A stretch of 64,000 nucleotides of DNA from Bacteroidales bacterium (GTDB lineage: Bacteria > Bacteroidota > Bacteroidia > Bacteroidales > UBA932): NCBI GenBank assembly GCA_017647795.1, contig JAGCJX010000025.1, forward strand, positions 62,001-126,000, given 5' to 3'. The position numbers were made by a program, and so were the translations under genes. The notes under the pieces were generated by a model. That model searched no databases and had not been told where the DNA came from. It saw nothing but the letters and a program-made list of their open reading frames with translations. Shown piece after piece: positions 1 through 9,073 of the stretch; positions within the stretch are counted from its first letter, which is position 1; each line of letters starts with the position of its first letter.

Positions 1-2
1 AT

Positions 3-824
3 CTCCGCGCCCAAAATGAGAACAGCAACGAACAACCGGCCCAACAAGAGAAAGAAACCCTCGATTACAAGCTGAACATGCAAACCATTTGGGACTTCGC
101 AGCAGAAGCCCGCATGGACGAAATAGAATTCATCTTGGAAGCTGAGACCCTCAACCATCGCCTGGCCGAAGAAGGTCTGAACGGTTACGGTCTCCGCGTC
201 GGAAAAACCTTGATGGACAACCTGCACTCCGGCACCTTTGGAGATGGCTTGATGGTCTACGCCATGGCACTGACCGCAGCGGCATCGGATGCACGTATGG
301 CCGGTTGCACCTTGCCCGCAATGTCCAATTCTGGCAGTGGTAACCAAGGTATCACCGTGACCATGCCGGTAGTAGCAACTGCCCAAAAAGTAGGAGCTGA
401 CCGCGAAGCCTTGGCTCGTGCCTTGATCCTGGCTCACCTCACAGCCATCCACATCAAAGGCTACCTGGGAAAATTATCCGCCCTCTGTGGTTGTGTCATC
501 GCTTCTACGGGAGCTGCCTGCGGCATTGTCCGTTTGAAAGGTGGCAACTTTGAACAAGCATGCTACGCCATCAAAAACATGATTGGTAACATCACCGGTA
601 TGCTCTGCGACGGTGCCAAAGAAGGATGTGCCTTGAAAGTCGGTTCCGGTGTTTCCTCCGCTGTCCAATCTGCCGTTCTCGCGTTGGAAAACATCTGCAT
701 CTCCGAAAGCGACGGTATCATTTACCGCGACATCGAAGACACCATCCGCAACCTGGGCCACATTGGCAGCAAGGGTATGGAAAATACCGATGCGGTGATT
801 CTTGACATCATGATTTGTAAGTAA
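3..824 (+). CDS. L-cysteine desulfidase / serine dehydratase alpha-like (UPF0597, CyuA type), 5' partial
   Basis: The frame is open from the left window edge, so the start lies outside and only the C-terminal ~270 residues are present (family proteins are ~430). A methionine at 78 is internal. The segment has the typical family run from GSGNQGITVT through CYAIKNMIGNITGMLCDGAK to EGCALKVGSG; the cysteines here resemble the ligands of the labile 4Fe-4S cluster. Characterised members (CyuA) break down L-cysteine to pyruvate, sulfide and ammonia in the cytoplasm of anaerobes; the related serine dehydratase alpha fold makes L-serine deamination the alternative. The gene ends just before a strong bidirectional hairpin. 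Confidence 0.85.
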   Translation, partial: LRAQNENSNEQPAQQEKETLDYKLNMQTIWDFAAEARMDEIEFILEAETLNHRLAEEGLNGYGLRVGKTLMDNLHSGTFGDGLMVYAMALTAAASDARMAGCTLPAMSNSGSGNQGITVTMPVVATAQKVGADREALARALILAHLTAIHIKGYLGKLSALCGCVIASTGAACGIVRLKGGNFEQACYAIKNMIGNITGMLCDGAKEGCALKVGSGVSSAVQSAVLALENICISESDGIIYRDIEDTIRNLGHIGSKGMENTDAVILDIMICK

Positions 825-841
825 GCCGTATTGACAAAAAC

Positions 842-878
842 AAAAAGAGTTGACTCCGCGGAGTCAACTCTTTTTTTG
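842..878. terminator. bidirectional intrinsic terminator
   Basis: A perfect 17-bp inverted repeat (842-858 with 859-875) centred on CCGCGG carries A5 on one side and T7 on the other. It separates the convergent CyuA-like gene and the gyrA-TPR operon and can stop transcription from both. Confidence 0.9.
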
Positions 879-896
879 TACAATCAAGCAAGAGAC

Positions 897-2231
897 TTAT
901 TGAGCGTTGAAAGCTGCTGCGTTGTCTTGCAAGAATTTGTTGTATTTTTCGTAACCAGCAGCGTATTCTTCGCCTTTATCACGGAAACGGAAGTAGATTT
1001 GTTTCAAACCGTCAGCGATCGGGTATTGGAAATCCAAAGTGGTTGCCAATGAGAACGCAGTTTCGAAGGGTTGAATTGCTTGTTGCAAATAAGATTCAAA
1101 CTCTTTGCTTACGGCTTCGTAACCTTTCACGTCAGAGAAATCCAATGCATCCATGCGGTTTTGAGCGTCGATTGCCATTTCAAAGTAGGTGTTACCTACA
1201 GAGTAGATACCGAAGAGGTAAGTGGGATCCACTTCGAAAGATTTGTTGTAGCAAGCGATAGCTGCTTGGTAGTCTTTCATGTTCAAGTAAACGTTACCTT
1301 CTGCATAGTACAAAGATGCATTTTGAGGTTCGTTGGCTTGAGCAGCACGGATCAATTCCAAAATCTTGTTCGGGTCATCGTTGGTGTCGATGTAAAGGTT
1401 AATCAAAGAAACCAAGATGTTTTGGTTGCCAGGGAATTCTTGGAAACCTTTGTTCAACAAAGTTTTAGCTTCGTCAATGCGGTTCAATTGTTTCAAGATT
1501 TCAGCTTGGTTTGCGTAAATCGCACCTTCTTGTACGTTACCCAATTCGATGCAACGGTCAAAAAGTTTGATTGCGCGTTCCAATTGACCTGCAAATTGAG
1601 CAGTCAAAGCAGCGTTATAGATAGCCATTGCGTCAACTGCGTTCAAGAGCGGACTTTCGCCGATAATAGCAGTCTTTTCGAATTTTTCAGATGCAGAAGC
1701 GAAGTCACCCAACATGTAAGCGGTAACTGCGTCGTTCATTGCATCGTCTTTCAGTTTTTGAGCAACTTCAGCCAATTCTTCACGTTTTGAACCTTTGGTG
1801 TCCAATTCGTAAGCCTTCATGTATGCTTCAAAAGCCAATTGGAGCAAATCGCCTTCTGCTACCGGTTTGGTAACAACGATCATTTCCAACACACCTGCTT
1901 GGTTGTAGTAAGCTTCTTTGTCTTCGTAGATGTCAACAAAGAACGGAACACCTTGTACTTCGCGTTGTTCGTTGCTGATCACGCGTTGGCTACCCCAGAT
2001 CATTTTTACTTGATCCATCGGCATACCCGGCCATACGTCTTTGGACGGAGCACGGAATGCGGTTGCATAAGCTTCACCCAAGTTAAACCAGGTAGCATAC
2101 TTAGCTGCTTTTTTCGGATTGTTTGATGCTTCGATAGCACTGTTCAATTTTTTGGCGAGTTTTTCAGGGGATTGTGCAAAAGACACAACACTCACTGCCA
2201 AAGCGAACATCAGGAATAATACTCTTTTCAT
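897..2231 (-). CDS. secreted/periplasmic tetratricopeptide repeat protein
   Basis: 444 residues with a Sec signal peptide ending near FAQ (residues ~1-20). The rest is helical TPR repeats, clearest between ~150 and 380 (AIKLFDRCIELG, AIACYNKSFEVD, NASLYYAEGNVYLNM). TPR arrays are protein-interaction scaffolds, so an envelope assembly role is possible but not shown by sequence. The gene starts 38 bp after gyrA on the same strand with no terminator between, so the two are probably co-transcribed; a TPR protein after gyrA is a familiar Bacteroidota arrangement. Transcription ends at the hairpin at 842-878. No catalytic motif is visible. Confidence 0.8.
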   Translation of the reverse strand: MKRVLFLMFALAVSVVSFAQSPEKLAKKLNSAIEASNNPKKAAKYATWFNLGEAYATAFRAPSKDVWPGMPMDQVKMIWGSQRVISNEQREVQGVPFFVDIYEDKEAYYNQAGVLEMIVVTKPVAEGDLLQLAFEAYMKAYELDTKGSKREELAEVAQKLKDDAMNDAVTAYMLGDFASASEKFEKTAIIGESPLLNAVDAMAIYNAALTAQFAGQLERAIKLFDRCIELGNVQEGAIYANQAEILKQLNRIDEAKTLLNKGFQEFPGNQNILVSLINLYIDTNDDPNKILELIRAAQANEPQNASLYYAEGNVYLNMKDYQAAIACYNKSFEVDPTYLFGIYSVGNTYFEMAIDAQNRMDALDFSDVKGYEAVSKEFESYLQQAIQPFETAFSLATTLDFQYPIADGLKQIYFRFRDKGEEYAAGYEKYNKFLQDNAAAFNAQ

Positions 2232-2269
2232 ACGCTTGAAAATGTTTGTTAATTAATATTGTTGGTTCT

Positions 2270-4813
2270 TTATTCTTCGGTTGTTGCAGCTACTTCGGTA
2301 ACCGGAGCTTCTGCTCCCTCTACCACTTCAGCCATTTCTGTTTTCTCTTCGCTTTTGTTCACACGACAAACAGCAGCGATGCTGTCTCCCTCACGCAAGT
2401 TGATCAGACGCACGCCTTGGGTCGCACGTCCTGCAACCCGCAAATCGGAAACAGCGACACGGATGGTGATGCCGGAACGGTTGATGATCATCAAATCATT
2501 TTCATCGGTCACATCCTTCAGTGCGATCAACGATCCGGTGCGGTCGGTGATGTTCAGGGTTTTCACCCCTTTTCCACCGCGGTTGGTAATGCGGTAATCT
2601 TCCAATTCCGAACGTTTACCGAAACCGTTTTCACTCACCACCAGGATGGTTCGGTTCTCTGCCTGAGATCTCGGTACACAAACCATACCAATCACTTCAT
2701 CATCGTCTTCGATGGTGATACCACGAACACCCGTACCGGTACGACCGATGGGACGAACGTTGGATTCGTGGAAACGGACACACTTGCCTTGACGGCCAGC
2801 CAACAACAATTCACTGTCACCATCGGTCAGCACCGCATCCAACAACAGATCGTCTTCGCGGACCGTGATGGCATTCACACCGTTCACGCGCGGACGGGAG
2901 TAGGCTTCCAACGAAGTCTTCTTCACGGTACCGCGTTGGGTTGCCAGAATGATGTAATGGTTGTTGATGTATTCTTCGTCGTTCAAGTTCGGCACATTGA
3001 TGTAAGCACAAACCTTATCATCGGGTTCGATGTTGATTACATTTTGGATGGCACGACCTTTTGACGTTTTCGTTCCTTCCGGAATTTCGTAAACCTTGAG
3101 CCAGAAGCAACGTCCCTTTTGGGTAAAGAAGAGCATCGTACTGTGCATGTTGGCCACATAAATGTGCTCGATGAAGTCCTCTTCACGGGTGGTACTTCCT
3201 TTGGATCCGACACCGCCACGGTTTTGGAGACGGTACTCGGTCAACGGCGTACGTTTGATGTATCCCAAGTGAGAAATGGTAATGACCACATCTTCGTTCG
3301 GGTAGAAGTCTTCGGGGTTGAAATCGTCGGCCGACAATTCGATGGCGGTGCGACGTTCATCACCGTAAGCTTCTTTCAATTCTTGCAATTCCTCTTTGAT
3401 CTTCGCCATTTGGAGATCGAAGCTCGCCAGGAAGGCGTTCAATTCAGCAATCAATCGCATCAACTCATCGTACTCAGCTTGGAGCTTTTCACGTTCCAGA
3501 CCGGTCAACTGACGCAAACGCATTTCCACGATGGCAGCCGCTTGGATTTCAGAGAAGGCGAAACGTTCCATCAAGCCTTCACGAGCCTCTTGCGGGGTAC
3601 GGGATTTCTTGATGAGATCGATGATTTCGTCAATCACATCCAACGCCTTCAACAGACCTTCGAGGATGTGGGCACGTTTTTGTGCTTGTTCCAATTCAAA
3701 GCGGGCGCGACGTACCACCACCTCGTGACGGTGATTCACAAAGTGCTTGATCAATTGTTTCAAGTTCAGCAACTGCGGTCTTCCATCCACCAAGGCAATG
3801 TTGTTTACAGAGAAGCTGCTTTGCAATTGGGTGTATTTGAACAACGTGTTCAACACCACATTGGCCACAGCACCCATCTTCAGCTTGATGACGATGCGCA
3901 TACCGTTGCGGTCGGTTTCGTCGTTGATGTATGAAATTCCGTCAATTTTCTTGGTTTCAACCAATTCTGCAATTTTCTCGATCAACTCTGCTTTGTTGAC
4001 CATGTACGGAATTTCAGAAACCACGATGGTCTCACGTCCGCTGGACGAAACTTCCAAATCGGTTTTGGAGCGGACCACAATGCGACCACGACCGGTTTCA
4101 AAGGCCTCACGGACACCCTGCAAACCTTGGATGATACCACCGGTCGGGAAGTCGGGACCTTTGATGTGTTGCATCAACTCGTCCACGGTGATTTCGTTGT
4201 TATCGATGTATGCACTGATTGCGTCACAAACTTCCGTGAGGTTGTGGGGTGCCATGTTGGTAGCCATACCCACCGCGATACCAGAAGCACCGTTCAGCAA
4301 CAACAAAGGAGCCTTTGCCGGCAAAACGGTCGGTTCTTTCAAGGTATCATCGAAGTTCATCTTGAAATCAACTGTATTCTTGTCCAAATCCGCCAAAGAA
4401 TCTTCCGCCAGGCGACGGAAACGGGCTTCGGTGTAACGCATGGCTGCAGGAGAGTCACCGTCGATGGAACCAAAGTTACCTTGGCCTTCCACCAACATGT
4501 AACGCAGGCTCCAGTATTGCGCCATACGGACCATGGTCTCATAAATACTGCTATCCCCGTGCGGGTGGTACTTACCCATCACTTCCCCGACAATACGAGC
4601 GGATTTCTTAAAAGGCTTATTGGCGGCCAATCCCAACTCAGACATTCCGTACAAAACACGACGGTGTACCGGTTTCAAACCGTCACGAACATCGGGCAAA
4701 GCACGGGCAACAATCACCGACATCGCATAATCGATGTAGGCAGACTTCATCTCATTCTCAATGTTGATTTGGATAATTTTGCCGTTAACGTCTTTAACTT
4801 CCTCGTTTTCCAT
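2270..4813 (-). CDS. gyrA: DNA gyrase subunit A
   Basis: 847 residues. GyrA is the DNA-cleaving and rejoining subunit of gyrase (A2B2), which introduces negative supercoils. The N-terminal domain has the winged-helix core with the catalytic tyrosine in [10 protein letters not shown] (about Tyr127). The quinolone-resistance region reads [12 protein letters not shown], so the position equivalent to E. coli Ser83 is Ser88 (the susceptible form) and the Asp87 equivalent is Glu92, an acidic residue that is wild type in many species. The GyrA-box motif [10 protein letters not shown] (~550) opens the C-terminal DNA-wrapping beta-pinwheel, which is why this is GyrA rather than ParC. It leads an operon with the TPR gene. 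Confidence 0.97.
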   Translation of the reverse strand: MENEEVKDVNGKIIQINIENEMKSAYIDYAMSVIVARALPDVRDGLKPVHRRVLYGMSELGLAANKPFKKSARIVGEVMGKYHPHGDSSIYETMVRMAQYWSLRYMLVEGQGNFGSIDGDSPAAMRYTEARFRRLAEDSLADLDKNTVDFKMNFDDTLKEPTVLPAKAPLLLLNGASGIAVGMATNMAPHNLTEVCDAISAYIDNNEITVDELMQHIKGPDFPTGGIIQGLQGVREAFETGRGRIVVRSKTDLEVSSSGRETIVVSEIPYMVNKAELIEKIAELVETKKIDGISYINDETDRNGMRIVIKLKMGAVANVVLNTLFKYTQLQSSFSVNNIALVDGRPQLLNLKQLIKHFVNHRHEVVVRRARFELEQAQKRAHILEGLLKALDVIDEIIDLIKKSRTPQEAREGLMERFAFSEIQAAAIVEMRLRQLTGLEREKLQAEYDELMRLIAELNAFLASFDLQMAKIKEELQELKEAYGDERRTAIELSADDFNPEDFYPNEDVVITISHLGYIKRTPLTEYRLQNRGGVGSKGSTTREEDFIEHIYVANMHSTMLFFTQKGRCFWLKVYEIPEGTKTSKGRAIQNVINIEPDDKVCAYINVPNLNDEEYINNHYIILATQRGTVKKTSLEAYSRPRVNGVNAITVREDDLLLDAVLTDGDSELLLAGRQGKCVRFHESNVRPIGRTGTGVRGITIEDDDEVIGMVCVPRSQAENRTILVVSENGFGKRSELEDYRITNRGGKGVKTLNITDRTGSLIALKDVTDENDLMIINRSGITIRVAVSDLRVAGRATQGVRLINLREGDSIAAVCRVNKSEEKTEMAEVVEGAEAPVTEVAATTEE

Positions 4814-4849
4814 ATCTTATCTTAAAAAAACTTCTTATAAAATGACCTG

Positions 4850-4881
4850 CTAAGTTACGAATAAAAAGCATATCGCGCAAA
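4850..4881 (-). promoter_or_regulatory. gyrA promoter (Bacteroidota type)
   Basis: On the minus strand a TTTG (-33) at 4881-4878 is followed after 20 nt by TAACTTAG (-7, one mismatch to TAnnTTTG) at 4857-4850, about 37 nt before the gyrA ATG. Confidence 0.6.
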
Positions 4882-4887
4882 TTTGTT

Positions 4888-4895
4888 TACATTTG
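4888..4895 (+). promoter_or_regulatory. -7 box of probable clpC promoter
   Basis: TACATTTG matches the TAnnTTTG consensus and lies 32 nt upstream of the clpC ATG at 4928. No good TTTG is seen at the expected -33 position, so strength is uncertain. It sits back to back with the gyrA promoter. Confidence 0.45.
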
Positions 4896-4927
4896 CAACC
4901 AATATAAAATCCAGATTGCTTTTTCTG

Positions 4928-7468
4928 ATGAGAAACGAACCGATAGCCACCCAAGAATTGAACCTCATTTTCCATTACGCCATGGAAGAAACCGTACGTA
5001 CAGGACACCGGGAAATCCTTCCCAAACACCTGCTACTCGGCATCTTACGTCACCGGACCAATCCGGTCTGCGAAATGATCCAAGCCTTCGTGATGGAAGT
5101 GGCCGCCCTGAAACAAAAACTGGACGAAACCCTCTTCGCTGCGGTGGGTGCTCCGACGGACTCCACAACGACTCCCTCCATACCCGATCTCAACGAAATC
5201 GTCTTTTCATCGAACAGCAAACGCATCCTGGTGGATGCCAACCAAACCGCTCTGCGATACGGACACGAATACCTGACAGAAATCCACCTGATGCTCTCCC
5301 TCCTCGACCACGAAAACGACCTGGTTCTCGACCCCAATCAAGAAGACAACCTGTTCAAAATCAAATCACTGAGAGTATCACTACTGGAAAATTTACGTCA
5401 ATTACCGGCGAACCCGGAAGACCAACGCAACAAACTGGTGGCCCCGTATGACGAAGAATTCCCAGAAGAGGAATTTCCAGAAGAAGGCCTCCCCCAACGT
5501 GGCCCGGCCCGCCACAAAAAACCGGCATTGGAACGTTTCGGCTACGACCTCACCCGTGCGGCAGCAGAAGGAAAATTGGATCCGGTCCACGGACGCGACA
5601 ACGAACTCGAACAGATTTTCCGCATCCTGGCCCGTCGCAAGAAAAACAACCCAGCCCTGATTGGAGAAGCCGGCAGCGGAAAGAACGCCATCGTGGAAGC
5701 CCTGGCCCAACGCATCCAAACCAACCAGGTCCCGCAATTCTTATTGGGCAAACGGGTCATTGCCTTGGATCCCGGCGCCTTGGTAGCCGGCACCAAATTC
5801 CGCGGAGAATTCGAAGAACGTCTCAAACAAATCCTGGAAGAAATCCGCGAACGCAACGACATCATCCTCTTCATTGACGAGATGCACACCCTGGTCGGAG
5901 CCGGAGCCCCGACCGGCTCACTGGATGCCGCGAACCTACTCAAACCCGCCCTCTCCCGTGGAGAAATCCGCTGCATCGGTGCCACCACACCCGACGAATA
6001 CCGCAAACACATTGCAACGGACAAAGGGCTGGAACGCCGTTTCCAAACGGTGCAAATCCGTCCCACGGACTACGAACAAACCTTGAACATCCTCAAGACC
6101 ATCCGCCCGTTGTACGAAAAACAATACGACCTGACCTACAGCGATGAAGCCCTCCAAGCCGCCATCAACCTGTCAGTCCGTTATTTAAGCGACCGCTGTC
6201 TGCCGGACAAGGCCATCGACCTGATGGACGAAGCAGGCGCCAGCCTCTACCTCAAAAACAACCGTGTCAACGAGGGACTTTCACAACTGCTCGAAGAACA
6301 AGAGAACCTCCGCAGTCAAAAGTTAACAGCCGTTGACCAAGAAGAATACAGCCGTGCAGAAGCCCTGATGCTCAAGGCCCGCGAACTAGAAAAAGAAATC
6401 GAAGCCTACCAGCAGCAAGCAGCCGCCTCGGATTACGACCGACCGGTTGTGGAAGCCGAAACCATGGCGACCATCGTTGCCACCATGACCGGCATTCCAG
6501 TCCAAAAACTCAACCGCACAGACCGGAACCGACTCAGTTCGATGGAAGAAAACATCCGGGGAAAAGTCATCGGCCAAGACGAAGCCATTGATCAGGTTGT
6601 CAGAGCCATCCGCCGTAACCGTGCTGGCCTCAAAGATCCGAACCGTCCCATCGGAACCTTCATTTTCTTCGGCCCGACCGGGGTCGGCAAGACCCACCTG
6701 GCCAAAACCCTCGCCGAAGAACTCTTTGACTCCTCCGACAACCTCATCCGCCTGGACATGAGCGAGTATATGGAGAAAATCACCGTCAGCCGCCTGATTG
6801 GAGCGCCTCCCGGTTACGTCGGATACGAACAAGCCGGCCAGCTCTCTGAAAGCGTCCGCCGCCGCCCGTACTCCATCGTCCTGCTCGACGAGATTGAAAA
6901 GGCCCACCCGGACATCTTCAACCTGCTGTTGCAAATCTTGGACGAAGGTCGTCTAACAGACAGCACCGGACGCGAAATTGATTTCCGGAACACCATCCTC
7001 ATCATGACGTCCAACATCGGAAGCCGAGAAATGAAGGCACAAGGCAACGGATTGGGCTACGCGACGACCACCCTGCGCGACGAGGAAACACGACGCAAAG
7101 CAATCATTGACAAAGCTTTGCAAAAAGCATTCGCCCCCGAATTCCTCAACCGAATTGACGGAAAAATTTATTTCCAATCCCTCGATCAACAACACCTGCT
7201 GCGCATTGTAGATTTGGAACTCAACAAACTCACCAAACGATTGGGAGACTTGGGTTATACCCTGGAAATCGACGAAGCAACCAAGATTTTCCTAGGCGAA
7301 AAAGGGTTCGACCCGCAATGGGGAGCCAGACCCCTCAAACGCACCCTCCAAGAGTACCTGGAAGACCCGCTGGCCGACGCCATCATCGGAGCCACCAAAC
7401 AAGACAAAGGCTACCGGGCTCGCCTGAACGAGGAGCGCACCAAGATCCTGATTTCAGCCATCGAATAA
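4928..7468 (+). CDS. clpC: ATP-dependent Clp protease ATP-binding subunit, ClpC type
   Basis: 846 residues from ATG 4928. The frame opens earlier at a TTG (4883), but that would place the start upstream of the TACATTTG box. Order: Clp-N repeats (~1-150), a Glu-rich linker, AAA+ D1, a short coiled middle domain with a UVR-like stretch ([19 protein letters not shown]), AAA+ D2 and a C-terminal D2-small domain. D2 has a normal Walker A (GPTGVGKT, Lys588) and Walker B ([11 protein letters not shown]). D1 has Walker [11 protein letters not shown] and the LERRF arginine finger, but its Walker A reads GEAGSGKN, with Asn253 where Ser/Thr binds Mg2+. The tripeptide LGY after [13 protein letters not shown] sits where the ClpP-docking loop (VGF) is expected. 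It unfolds proteins for ClpP. Confidence 0.93.
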   Translation: MRNEPIATQELNLIFHYAMEETVRTGHREILPKHLLLGILRHRTNPVCEMIQAFVMEVAALKQKLDETLFAAVGAPTDSTTTPSIPDLNEIVFSSNSKRILVDANQTALRYGHEYLTEIHLMLSLLDHENDLVLDPNQEDNLFKIKSLRVSLLENLRQLPANPEDQRNKLVAPYDEEFPEEEFPEEGLPQRGPARHKKPALERFGYDLTRAAAEGKLDPVHGRDNELEQIFRILARRKKNNPALIGEAGSGKNAIVEALAQRIQTNQVPQFLLGKRVIALDPGALVAGTKFRGEFEERLKQILEEIRERNDIILFIDEMHTLVGAGAPTGSLDAANLLKPALSRGEIRCIGATTPDEYRKHIATDKGLERRFQTVQIRPTDYEQTLNILKTIRPLYEKQYDLTYSDEALQAAINLSVRYLSDRCLPDKAIDLMDEAGASLYLKNNRVNEGLSQLLEEQENLRSQKLTAVDQEEYSRAEALMLKARELEKEIEAYQQQAAASDYDRPVVEAETMATIVATMTGIPVQKLNRTDRNRLSSMEENIRGKVIGQDEAIDQVVRAIRRNRAGLKDPNRPIGTFIFFGPTGVGKTHLAKTLAEELFDSSDNLIRLDMSEYMEKITVSRLIGAPPGYVGYEQAGQLSESVRRRPYSIVLLDEIEKAHPDIFNLLLQILDEGRLTDSTGREIDFRNTILIMTSNIGSREMKAQGNGLGYATTTLRDEETRRKAIIDKALQKAFAPEFLNRIDGKIYFQSLDQQHLLRIVDLELNKLTKRLGDLGYTLEIDEATKIFLGEKGFDPQWGARPLKRTLQEYLEDPLADAIIGATKQDKGYRARLNEERTKILISAIE

Positions 7469-7483
7469 GACAAGAAGGGGAGG

Positions 7484-8329
7484 TTACCAGTAGCGTTTCA
7501 AGAACTTTTCGCTACCCAGGTTCCGAATGACAAAACCCTTTGCATAATCAACGACTGTACCCCGATAGGTACGGTCGTTGTTGATTTTGGCCACCGAATG
7601 GCGGGACCAATCCGCCGAATCAACCCAAAATTCCACGGGAGCACGACGGTCCACCGCCTCAAAACCCAAGTCCCGATAAGCATTTCCTACGGACCACTCC
7701 CGGTCGGCATACGTCATCACCTCCTGCGGATGCACATCCCGCACAAAAGCCGACAACAGACGGCTCATGCCCCCCACCACGACCAACGACGGAAGCGATG
7801 CATAACGAACCCACTCCCAAGACTCCACCAGTTCCACTCCTCGCTGCATCGGTCGCGGCGCAGAAAATGTAGCTACGGCAACCACCCGACCGTCGCGGTC
7901 CTGCAGCGCATAACGATGTTTTGCCTTGGTGAATCCATAGGTATGGCATTGGGCCAAAAAGATCTTCAAACTTGCCGGATCCGGCTCAACAATGCGACAA
8001 TTGCGTGCAAAGATTCGCTCCGCCTTTCCCAAACGCACCCGCAGTCGCTCCTTCCAGTAGCCCGGGTTGTTCCACCACCGGTCTTCGTACAGGAAAATGG
8101 GCGCCATTGCAGCAAAAGACGGCAACAGAAAAACAGGCACCGTCAGCGAACCTCGGACAAAGACCTCCAAAGGCACGGACACCAGTGCCCCAGCAACGGG
8201 CTCCGACGAGACCGGTTCTACCCGCAAACCCTGCTCAGCATCCACGTGCAAGACCCCCTGCACAATCCGGTAGGTCGCCCCTTCCTCGTCCAGGAAGCTT
8301 TGTAGGGAATTCAAAAAGTCGTTGGTCAT
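7484..8329 (-). CDS. uncharacterised protein with phage Hef-like/acyltransferase-like C-terminal domain
   Basis: 281 residues from ATG 8329 (an in-frame ATG 36 bp upstream is less likely because the protein starts well at MTNDFLNSLQ). No signal peptide or membrane segment. The C-terminal half, GRVVAVATFS through VVVGGMSRLLSAFVR and MTYADREWSVGNAYRDLGF, resembles the domain at the end of phage Hef-like and other homing-nuclease-associated proteins, which also has a GNAT-like look. The N-terminal half (KERLRVRLGKAERIFARNC) is basic and could touch nucleic acid. No nuclease motif is seen. It ends 15 bp from the convergent clpC stop. Function unknown; the family link is my pattern recognition. 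Confidence 0.5.
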   Translation of the reverse strand: MTNDFLNSLQSFLDEEGATYRIVQGVLHVDAEQGLRVEPVSSEPVAGALVSVPLEVFVRGSLTVPVFLLPSFAAMAPIFLYEDRWWNNPGYWKERLRVRLGKAERIFARNCRIVEPDPASLKIFLAQCHTYGFTKAKHRYALQDRDGRVVAVATFSAPRPMQRGVELVESWEWVRYASLPSLVVVGGMSRLLSAFVRDVHPQEVMTYADREWSVGNAYRDLGFEAVDRRAPVEFWVDSADWSRHSVAKINNDRTYRGTVVDYAKGFVIRNLGSEKFLKRYW

Positions 8330-8403
8330 CACGGTATTTTTCTGGGTCAAACACTCATTTTGCAAGAATTTTCGCCAAGATAAAGAAAATTCTTCAAATT
8401 ATT

Positions 8404-8434
8404 TTTGCATTGTTGGAAAAATGCTCTATCTTTG
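8404..8434 (+). promoter_or_regulatory. promoter of tRNA-Lys
   Basis: TTTG (8404-8407), a 19-nt spacer and TATCTTTG (8427-8434) match the Bacteroidota housekeeping promoter exactly; the mature tRNA begins 33 nt downstream. Confidence 0.8.
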
Positions 8435-8466
8435 CAGTCCCGTTTGAGAAAATAGGGAAACAGGAT

Positions 8467-8539
8467 GATTCGTTAGCTCAGCAGGTAGAGCACAACACTT
8501 TTAATGTTGGGGTCCTGGGTTCGAGCCCCAGACGGATCA
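8467..8539 (+). tRNA. tRNA-Lys (anticodon UUU)
   Basis: A 73-nt cloverleaf: acceptor GATTCGT pairs with ACGGATC (one G-U), the D arm is followed by anticodon stem CAACA/TGTTG with loop CTTTTAA, and T arm CTGGG/CCCAG encloses TTCGAGC. Discriminator base is A and CCA is not encoded. The anticodon TTT reads AAA and AAG lysine codons. Confidence 0.95.
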
Positions 8540-8542
8540 CTC

Positions 8543-8576
8543 AAAAAAGGTTTCACAAATCGTGAAGCCTTTTTTG
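8543..8576 (+). terminator. tRNA-Lys intrinsic terminator
   Basis: AAGGTTTCAC pairs with GTGAAGCCTT (one G-T) across a 5-nt loop, flanked by A6 and followed by T6, directly after the tRNA. Confidence 0.85.
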
Positions 8577-8623
8577 TTTTCTACAGCAAATACACAGAAT
8601 TAGATAGTTAGCAGGTTTTTGTT

Positions 8624-8631
8624 TATCTTTG
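8624..8631 (+). promoter_or_regulatory. -7 box ahead of STAS gene
   Basis: TATCTTTG lies 32 nt before the STAS ATG at 8664. Only a poor TTAG occurs near -33. Confidence 0.5.
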
Positions 8632-8663
8632 CGCTACTTAAAAACTTTTTATCAAGAACCCTT

Positions 8664-8954
8664 ATGGCTGATCACTTTAAGACTCATAACATCTACGTAA
8701 ATTATCCTTTGGATGCCCTTCACCTTCGCGATCTGGAGAGTGATATCGACAAGTTGGATCTCAACTTAGGAGATGTGGTTGTAATTGATTGCAACGGAAT
8801 GAGTTATATCTGTTCTTCTGGGCTTCGCGTATTTCTTGGATTCAACAAGAATATCGTTGCTAAGGGAGGCAAGTTAATCATTCGCAATTTGGAACCTCTT
8901 GTCAAAGGCGTATTCGATATGTCTGGCTTCAGCCATATTTTCAATATCGAGTAA
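8664..8954 (+). CDS. STAS-domain anti-anti-sigma-like protein (SpoIIAA/RsbV type)
   Basis: 96 residues from ATG 8664, a single STAS domain. The hydrophobic strand VVVIDCNGMSYICSSGLRVFLGF holds the conserved serine (SSGLR) that a partner kinase phosphorylates in this family. The reading frame is open a further 15 codons upstream, but that start would overlap the TATCTTTG promoter. Known homologues switch partners: dephosphorylated protein sequesters an RsbW-type kinase. The next gene on the same strand carries both the opposing phosphatase and an RsbW-like HATPase domain, so these two probably form one module. A hairpin terminator lies between them. Confidence 0.88.
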   Translation: MADHFKTHNIYVNYPLDALHLRDLESDIDKLDLNLGDVVVIDCNGMSYICSSGLRVFLGFNKNIVAKGGKLIIRNLEPLVKGVFDMSGFSHIFNIE

Positions 8955-8977
8955 CCCATCATCAACACAGAGCCTAA

Positions 8978-9021
8978 TTACACAGACCCTGTCTTTAATG
9001 GTGTCTGTGTAAATTCTTTTT
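8978..9021 (+). terminator. intrinsic terminator/attenuator between STAS and phosphatase genes
   Basis: TTACACAGAC pairs perfectly with GTCTGTGTAA across a 15-nt loop and is followed by a T-rich tract (9015-9021). It would reduce read-through into the 9074 gene and could set the ratio of the two proteins. Confidence 0.65.
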
Positions 9022-9073
9022 GCAACGCTCAAAGATCGGGCAAGATATGCAATAATACATATCATTTAAGAGT

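Noticed and set aside
4514..4570. Quinolone-resistance change in GyrA (Glu92 where E. coli has Asp87)
   Set aside because: Glu is the natural residue in many wild-type GyrA proteins and the key Ser88 is unchanged.
3119..4825. Long plus-strand frames opposite gyrA
   Set aside because: Shadows of the GyrA reading frame; low-complexity His/Gln/Val translation and no start context.
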